Assembly: GCA_045657645.1 (NCBI GenBank)
Contig: JAZOTL010000026.1
Location: 1 to 34,130, forward strand
Reading direction: 5' to 3'
Source of the DNA: RGIG7300 sp045657645
GTDB lineage: Bacteria > Bacillota > Clostridia > Oscillospirales > CAG-272
DNA length: 34,130 nt
The position numbers were made by a program, and so were the translations under genes. Below the pieces are notes generated by a model. The model had not been told where the DNA came from and ran no database searches. It worked only from the letters and a program-made list of their open reading frames with translations. Below are positions 30,115-34,130 of this stretch, one piece after another (the stretch's first letter is position 1; every line of letters begins with the position of its first letter).

Positions 30115-31896
30115 TTACTCTTCCTCTGCAATTTCTATGCCAAGTTCGTCAAGGTCTGCCTTATTAACAGGAGCAGGACACTGGGACATAGGCTCGGAAG
30201 CGTTCTGTATCTTGGGGAACGCAACTACGTCACGCAGGCTCTGTGCCTCGCAGATAACCATTGCCAATCTGTCAAGACCCATACCGGAACCGCCGTGAGG
30301 GGGAGCACCGAACTTATACGCATCTACAAGGAAGCCGAACTTCGCATCTATTTCTTCCTTTGTCATACCAAGGGACTTAAACATTCTTTCCTGAAGCTCG
30401 TAGTCTGTTATACGGATAGAACCGGAAAGCAGCTCTGTACCGTTAAGTACCATATCGTAAGCCTTTGCACGAACCTTGCCGGGATCGGTATCAAGGTACT
30501 CAAGGCATTCGTCAAGGGGCATTGTAAAGGGATGATGCATAGCATCCCAGTGTTGAGTTTCCTCGTTCCACTCAAAGAAGGGGAATTCGGTTATCCACAG
30601 GAAGTTAAATCCTGCAGGGATAATATCAAGCTTCTTTGCAACGGTGGTACGAAGCTGACCGAGTACACCGAGAACGGTAGAATTCTTATCAGCCACAAAG
30701 AGGGCAACGTCACCCTTTTCACAGCCTATGCGTTCCATAATAGCCTCAAGCTCGCCTTCTGCCATAAACTTGCCGAAGGAGCAGTTGGGGGTATCGTCTG
30801 CATATCTGATATAAGCAAGACCCTTTGCACCTATACCTCTTGCCTGCTCGGTAAGCTTATCTATAACCTTACGGGTAAGGGTAGCAGCTCCATTCTTTGC
30901 AACTATTGCACGTACGCTTCCACCGTCGGCACAAGCGCCTGAGAATACAGAAAATCCGCAGTTTGCCACAAGGTCGGAAACGTCGGTTATCTCCATACCA
31001 AAACGGGTATCAGGCTTATCGGAGCCGTAACGGTCCATTGCCTCACGGTAGGTAAGACGGGGCATAGGAGTAGGAATATCAATATTAAGAAGCTCCTTGA
31101 AAAGCTTTTTAATAAAGCCCTCGTTCATTTCCATAATGTCCTCCTGTGTTACAAAGGACATCTCAAGGTCTATCTGTGTGAATTCGGGCTGGCGGTCTGC
31201 GCGCAGGTCCTCATCACGGAAGCAACGGGCAAGCTGAATATATCTGTCATAGCCCGAAAGCATAAGAAGCTGCTTGTAAAGCTGGGGGGACTGGGGCAGT
31301 GCATAGAAGCTTCCCTTGTGTATACGGGAGGGTACAAGGTAGTCGCGGGCACCCTCGGGGGTAGACTTTATCATCATAGGAGTTTCTATTTCGATAAAGC
31401 CATTATCGTAGTAGTATTCACGGGCAATGCGGGCAATGTGGTGGCGCATCATAATGTTCTTCTGCATAGAAGGACGGCGCAGGTCAAGATAACGGTACTT
31501 AAGGGCTATCTCGTCACCAACGTTGGAGTTGTCGCTTATTTCAAAGGGAGGGGTGTGAGCAGAGCCGAGGATCTTCAGCTCATCTACAGCTATTTCCACC
31601 TCACCTGTGGGTATGTTCTTGTTAATAGAGCTTCTCTGACGAACGGTACCCTTTGCGCAAAGCACGTACTCGCTTCTTATAGCAAACGCCTTATCAAATA
31701 TATCCTTTGCGGTGTCATCGTCAAACGCAAGCTGAACAACGCCTGTTCTGTCACGCAGGTCAATGAATATAAGACCGCCAAGGTCGCGCTGGCGCTGTAC
31801 CCAGCCGTTTACGGTAACTCTGCTGCCTATATCAGAGGAATTAAACTCTCCGCAGTATTTGGTTCTTTTATCTTCTTTTGTATATATCTCTGCCAT
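30115..31896 (-). CDS. aspS: Aspartyl-tRNA synthetase
   Basis: This 593-residue class IIb synthetase charges tRNA-Asp. The OB-fold domain (VNGWVQRQRDLGGLIFIDLRD), the bacterial GAD insertion (about 300-420), motif 2 (FRDEDLRADRQPEFTQIDLE) and motif 3 (GGSGMGLDRLAM) are all present. The length is normal for the bacterial enzyme. AGAGGTG precedes the ATG. It is 12 bp after hisS and is followed, after one base, by the small candidate antitoxin gene, so at least four genes probably share a transcript. An asnS is also present in the window, so the enzyme need not be non-discriminating. Confidence 0.96.
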   Translation of the reverse strand: MAEIYTKEDKRTKYCGEFNSSDIGSRVTVNGWVQRQRDLGGLIFIDLRDRTGVVQLAFDDDTAKDIFDKAFAIRSEYVLCAKGTVRQRSSINKNIPTGEVEIAVDELKILGSAHTPPFEISDNSNVGDEIALKYRYLDLRRPSMQKNIMMRHHIARIAREYYYDNGFIEIETPMMIKSTPEGARDYLVPSRIHKGSFYALPQSPQLYKQLLMLSGYDRYIQLARCFRDEDLRADRQPEFTQIDLEMSFVTQEDIMEMNEGFIKKLFKELLNIDIPTPMPRLTYREAMDRYGSDKPDTRFGMEITDVSDLVANCGFSVFSGACADGGSVRAIVAKNGAATLTRKVIDKLTEQARGIGAKGLAYIRYADDTPNCSFGKFMAEGELEAIMERIGCEKGDVALFVADKNSTVLGVLGQLRTTVAKKLDIIPAGFNFLWITEFPFFEWNEETQHWDAMHHPFTMPLDECLEYLDTDPGKVRAKAYDMVLNGTELLSGSIRITDYELQERMFKSLGMTKEEIDAKFGFLVDAYKFGAPPHGGSGMGLDRLAMVICEAQSLRDVVAFPKIQNASEPMSQCPAPVNKADLDELGIEIAEEE

Positions 31897-31908
31897 TTTT
31901 GCACCTCT

Positions 31909-33165
31909 TTATATCAGTTGGGATAAGAGCTTGTCAGCATCAGAAAAATCTACCTCTGCCTGACTGCTCTCTTTCATATTTTTAAGTATGGCCTTTTTGC
32001 TTTCAATTTCATTATCGCCGATTATAAGCGTATAGTTCGCCTTTATCTTATCCGCATATTTCATCTGCGCCTTCAGGCTTCTGCCCGCCAGGTCATACTC
32101 TGCATAAACACCCTTTTGGCGGAGAGCGTTTACAATACCACAGGCATAAACTCTTGCGGCATCGCCCATAGGAGCAATGTAAAGCAAGGGATGGTGATTA
32201 GCCTCGGGCAGTGCACCCTGGGATTCAAGAGCAAGGATAAGACGGGTAATACCCATAGCAAAGCCTATACCCGGCATAGAGGGGCCGCCTATCTCCTTCA
32301 TAAGTCCGTCATAGCGTCCGCCTCCGCATATGGTGCTCTGGGCACCTATTGTGGGACAGATAAACTCAAATACTGTACGGGTGTAATAGTCAAGTCCGCG
32401 AACAATGTTGGTATCTATTTCGTAGCTTATACCCATAGCGTCAAGATATGTCTTAAGCTTATTCATATGCTCCTCGCAGGTGGGGCACAGGCAATCTATA
32501 GACTTAGGAGCGCCCTTTGCAATATCCTTGCATATAGGGCTCTTGCAATCAAGAATTCTCATAGGATTGGTTTCAAGTCTTGATTTGCAGGTGTCGCAAA
32601 GCTCGTCCTTTCTTGCTTCAAAATGAGCCTTAAGAGCCTCGCGGTATTTGGGACGGCAGTCGGGACAGCCAATAGAGTTGATATGCAGGCTTACGTCCTT
32701 GATGCCGATGTTTTTTATGATTGCATCCGCAAGAGCAATAACGTCTGCATCTGCAGATGGGTCTGCGCTTCCGTACATTTCTGTACCAAACTGATAAAAC
32801 TCACGGCTTCTGCCTGCCTGGGGCTTTTCATAGCGGAAACAGTTTATAAGGTAGTAAAGCTTTATCGGCAAGGTGTCGGAGCATCTGCCGTTTTCCACAA
32901 GGGCTCTTGCAACAGAGGCTGTACCCTCGGGGCGCAGAGTAAAGCTGCGGTTTTCACGGTCCACAAAGGTGTACATTTCCTTTTGTACAACGTCGGTAGT
33001 ATCACCCACTCCGCGCTGGAAAAGCTCTGTAGCTTCAAAGGTAGGGGTGCGTATTTCCCCAAAGCCAAAATCCGCCGCGGTCTTACGGGCAACCTTTTCT
33101 ATATACTGCCATACCGGAGTCTGCTCCGGCATAATATCAAACGTTCCTCTTGGTTTCTGTATCAT
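31909..33165 (-). CDS. hisS: Histidyl-tRNA synthetase
   Basis: This 418-residue class IIa synthetase charges tRNA-His. It begins MIQKPRGTFDIMPEQ, with motif 1 and motif 2 near FRYEKPQAGRSREFYQFG. The histidine-binding loop LDYYTRTVFE is followed by GGGRYDGL and motif 3, GFAMGITRLIL. The clostridial cysteine-rich insertion is obvious (CPDC, CDTC, CKSPIC, CLCPTC), which could bind zinc. ATG 33165 is preferred because AAGGAG is 5-7 bp upstream; a longer reading from 33240 would start within the -35 box. Confidence 0.95.
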   Translation of the reverse strand: MIQKPRGTFDIMPEQTPVWQYIEKVARKTAADFGFGEIRTPTFEATELFQRGVGDTTDVVQKEMYTFVDRENRSFTLRPEGTASVARALVENGRCSDTLPIKLYYLINCFRYEKPQAGRSREFYQFGTEMYGSADPSADADVIALADAIIKNIGIKDVSLHINSIGCPDCRPKYREALKAHFEARKDELCDTCKSRLETNPMRILDCKSPICKDIAKGAPKSIDCLCPTCEEHMNKLKTYLDAMGISYEIDTNIVRGLDYYTRTVFEFICPTIGAQSTICGGGRYDGLMKEIGGPSMPGIGFAMGITRLILALESQGALPEANHHPLLYIAPMGDAARVYACGIVNALRQKGVYAEYDLAGRSLKAQMKYADKIKANYTLIIGDNEIESKKAILKNMKESSQAEVDFSDADKLLSQLI

Positions 33166-33211
33166 ATCTGCTCCTTGAAAATATGGATTTTGCACATAAT
33201 TATTCCACGAT

Positions 33212-33240
33212 ATTGTACCATAAAAATTTAATGCAGTCAA
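33212..33240 (-). promoter_or_regulatory. Promoter of the hisS-aspS operon
   Basis: On the minus strand TTGACT (33235-33240), 17 bp and TACAAT (33212-33217) with an extended TG give a leader of about 40 bases. That is too short for a T-box riboswitch. Confidence 0.8.
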
Positions 33241-33275
33241 TGAGTTATAAAGTATTTGTGTAAATATCCAAAAGC

Positions 33276-33312
33276 AAAACGGATAAGAATTTTAAATTCC
33301 TATCCGTTTGAT
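33276..33312. terminator. Terminator of the PH-domain gene
   Basis: AAAACGGATAAGAATTT pairs with AAATTCCTATCCGTTT around a short loop, with one A-C mismatch, ending at 33309. A/T-rich DNA follows on the left. The core GGATAAGAATTT is also present in the ppa-yajC terminator. Confidence 0.85.
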
Positions 33313-33327
33313 TGTAGTTCTTTGTTT

Positions 33328-33714
33328 TTATAATTCCTCGCCGTCGCACACATCTTCGCTATCCATAAACTCACGCATACCAACACGGCGGGATTTGCGC
33401 TGCTGTTCCACCATTTCAGAGAGCATTTCCTTAACCTCTTTGGGATTTTTTATATGTAAGATATCAAATTCTCCCATGCTCTTATCAGCGCTGCAGCAAT
33501 GAATAGTGCCAAGTCCGAAAAGCCTTTCCCAGAAAGAACGGCGCAGGGTAAGGTCCATTATGCGATAAAGGCGAACCTCGTCCTCGGTTCTTGAAAAGAA
33601 GCCGGTATCAACTATAAACTTTTCATCTGTCAGGCAATATCTTGTAAAAGTCCAAGGCAGACCGAAGATTATTCTCTTTCTGTCATTCCATACGTATCCC
33701 TTTGTGTTTTCCAC
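33328..33714 (-). CDS. Bacterial PH-domain protein
   Basis: This 128-residue cytosolic protein has the strand pattern of the bacterial PH-like fold (DUF304/bPH family). It starts WNDRKRIIFGLPWTFTRYCL, then EKFIVDTGFFSRTEDEVRLYRIMDLTLRR, and GTIHCCSADKSMGEFDILHIKNPKEV closes the barrel. The helical C-terminus is rich in Arg and Glu. There is no membrane segment, in contrast to YdbT-type proteins. GTG 33714 is chosen because GGAG is 8 bp upstream, whereas ATG 33732 lacks a ribosome site. It has its own promoter. The ligand is unknown. Confidence 0.8.
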   Translation of the reverse strand: MENTKGYVWNDRKRIIFGLPWTFTRYCLTDEKFIVDTGFFSRTEDEVRLYRIMDLTLRRSFWERLFGLGTIHCCSADKSMGEFDILHIKNPKEVKEMLSEMVEQQRKSRRVGMREFMDSEDVCDGEEL

Positions 33715-33765
33715 AGTTATCACTCCTGTCATTTATCTTTCGGAATCATTTTTCCTTACAATCAT

Positions 33766-33794
33766 ATTCTATCACATTGAAGAATAATTTGCAA
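33766..33794 (-). promoter_or_regulatory. Promoter of the PH-domain gene
   Basis: On the minus strand TTGCAA (33789-33794), 17 bp and TAGAAT (33766-33771) lie about 50 bp before the GTG start. Confidence 0.7.
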
Positions 33795-33816
33795 CACCCC
33801 CGACTTTTTGTAAAAA

Positions 33817-33910
33817 CCACCTTGCGGTGGGGCTATCCTCGCATGTAGTTTGATTAAACTATCCACTTGTGGCACGAAGTATAAAGTTTGCTCAAACCCA
33901 AGCCCTCCTT
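33817..33910 (+). repeat. Repeat family B, unit B1
   Basis: The unit starts with hairpin CCACC-TTGC-GGTGG (33817-33830), then GGCTATCCTCGC, TTTGATTAAACT and the core TGGCACGA (33870-33877), followed by AAAGTTTGCTCAAACCCA. Confidence 0.75.
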
Positions 33911-33919
33911 GCCTAAAGG

Positions 33920-34041
33920 CCACCTGCGGTGGGGCTATCCTCGCGTGAAGCTTAGTTTAAACTTTGAGTCTGTAGCACGAATATTCAAGTTAGTGCAAAC
34001 TCATTTATAAAAGTTTTTGCGCCGCTTTTTTCAAAAAGCGG
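33920..34041 (+). repeat. Repeat family B, unit B2
   Basis: Starts with hairpin CCACC-TGC-GGTGG (33920-33932) and GGCTATCCTCGCGTGAAG, then TAGTTTAAACTT. The core is degraded to TAGCACGA (33973-33980), followed by AAAAGTTTTTGCGCCGC. It closes with the perfect hairpin CCGCTTTTTT/AAAAAGCGG (34022-34041). Confidence 0.78.
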
Positions 34042-34130
34042 ATGGGAGGTTTTATACCTTCGCAGATAAAACAAGCAGTTAGCAGTAACTATTTTCACGA
34101 AAGAATTAAATCAAAGTATTATTTTGTTAA
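34042..34130. other. Right edge, no feature seen
   Basis: The last 89 bp contain no gene, promoter or repeat that I can support. GTTAGCAGTAAC is a short imperfect palindrome. Confidence 0.4.

Noticed and set aside
33166..33240. T-box riboswitch before hisS
   Set aside because: The leader is about 40 bases, too short, and lacks the T-box core.

Overview
The window looks like chromosomal DNA of a low-to-mid GC, Gram-positive anaerobe of the class Clostridia, most likely an Oscillospirales/Ruminococcaceae-type gut bacterium. The basis is: strong AAGGAG-type ribosome sites, sigma-A promoters with 17-bp spacers, clostridial families (DUF421 with DUF4363, DUF1836, SpoIIM-like, YesL-like), an S-layer-homology glycosidase, a cysteine-rich clostridial HisRS, and an rRNA leader of clostridial type at the left edge. 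The taxon is inferred from gene content, not from a marker search.

Layout. 1-345 holds three tandem minus-strand rRNA-type promoters and the start of an rrn leader; the rRNA genes should lie just left of the window. 392-2579 (+) carries DUF421 and DUF4363 proteins, then a phosphoribosyltransferase and inorganic pyrophosphatase. 2716-3647 (-) holds yajC and a RimJ/RimL-type acetyltransferase. 3788-6281 (+) holds proC, a SpoIIM-like protein and a YesL/DUF624-like membrane protein. 6518-14204 (-) runs rlmB, a degenerate P-type-ATPase-like membrane protein, a transglutaminase lipoprotein, a SHOCT-like peptide, a GNAT, an HD-domain protein and phosphoglucomutase. 14541-17880 (+) holds an SLH-GH18 glycosidase, a lipoprotein and a ZIP transporter. 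17916-23321 (-) holds asnS, an aminotransferase, azlC, azlD, a HAD phosphatase and a radical SAM protein. 23731-24279 (+) is a DUF1836 regulator, 24462-26060 (-) a PrsA-like foldase, 26227-27957 (+) a serine hydrolase, 28030-29142 (-) an MsmX-type ATPase. 29344-33165 (-) is hisS, aspS, a small gene and a zeta-toxin-like kinase. 33328-33714 (-) is a PH-domain protein.

Most genes are housekeeping: translation (three aminoacyl-tRNA synthetases, RlmB), envelope biogenesis (YajC, PrsA-like, SLH-GH18), central metabolism (ProC, PGM, Ppa, PRTase) and transport (AzlCD, ZIP, MsmX). MsmX stands without permeases, so it probably energises importers encoded elsewhere.

The least ordinary content is outside standard annotation. 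(1) A ~90-bp structured repeat occurs six times, always immediately 3' of a stop codon and in the orientation of the upstream gene, twice as tandem pairs; one copy supplies the last codons of the DUF1836 gene. (2) A second repeat family at 23.5 and 33.8 kb carries a small hairpin with a compensatory base-pair change. (3) The 870-residue protein keeps the P1B-ATPase layout but lacks its catalytic motifs. (4) A zeta-toxin-like kinase with a 60-residue partner is tightly coupled to the hisS-aspS operon. (5) A symmetrical direct-repeat/palindrome block sits just upstream of the msmX promoter. No phage, insertion sequence, CRISPR array or tRNA gene was seen.
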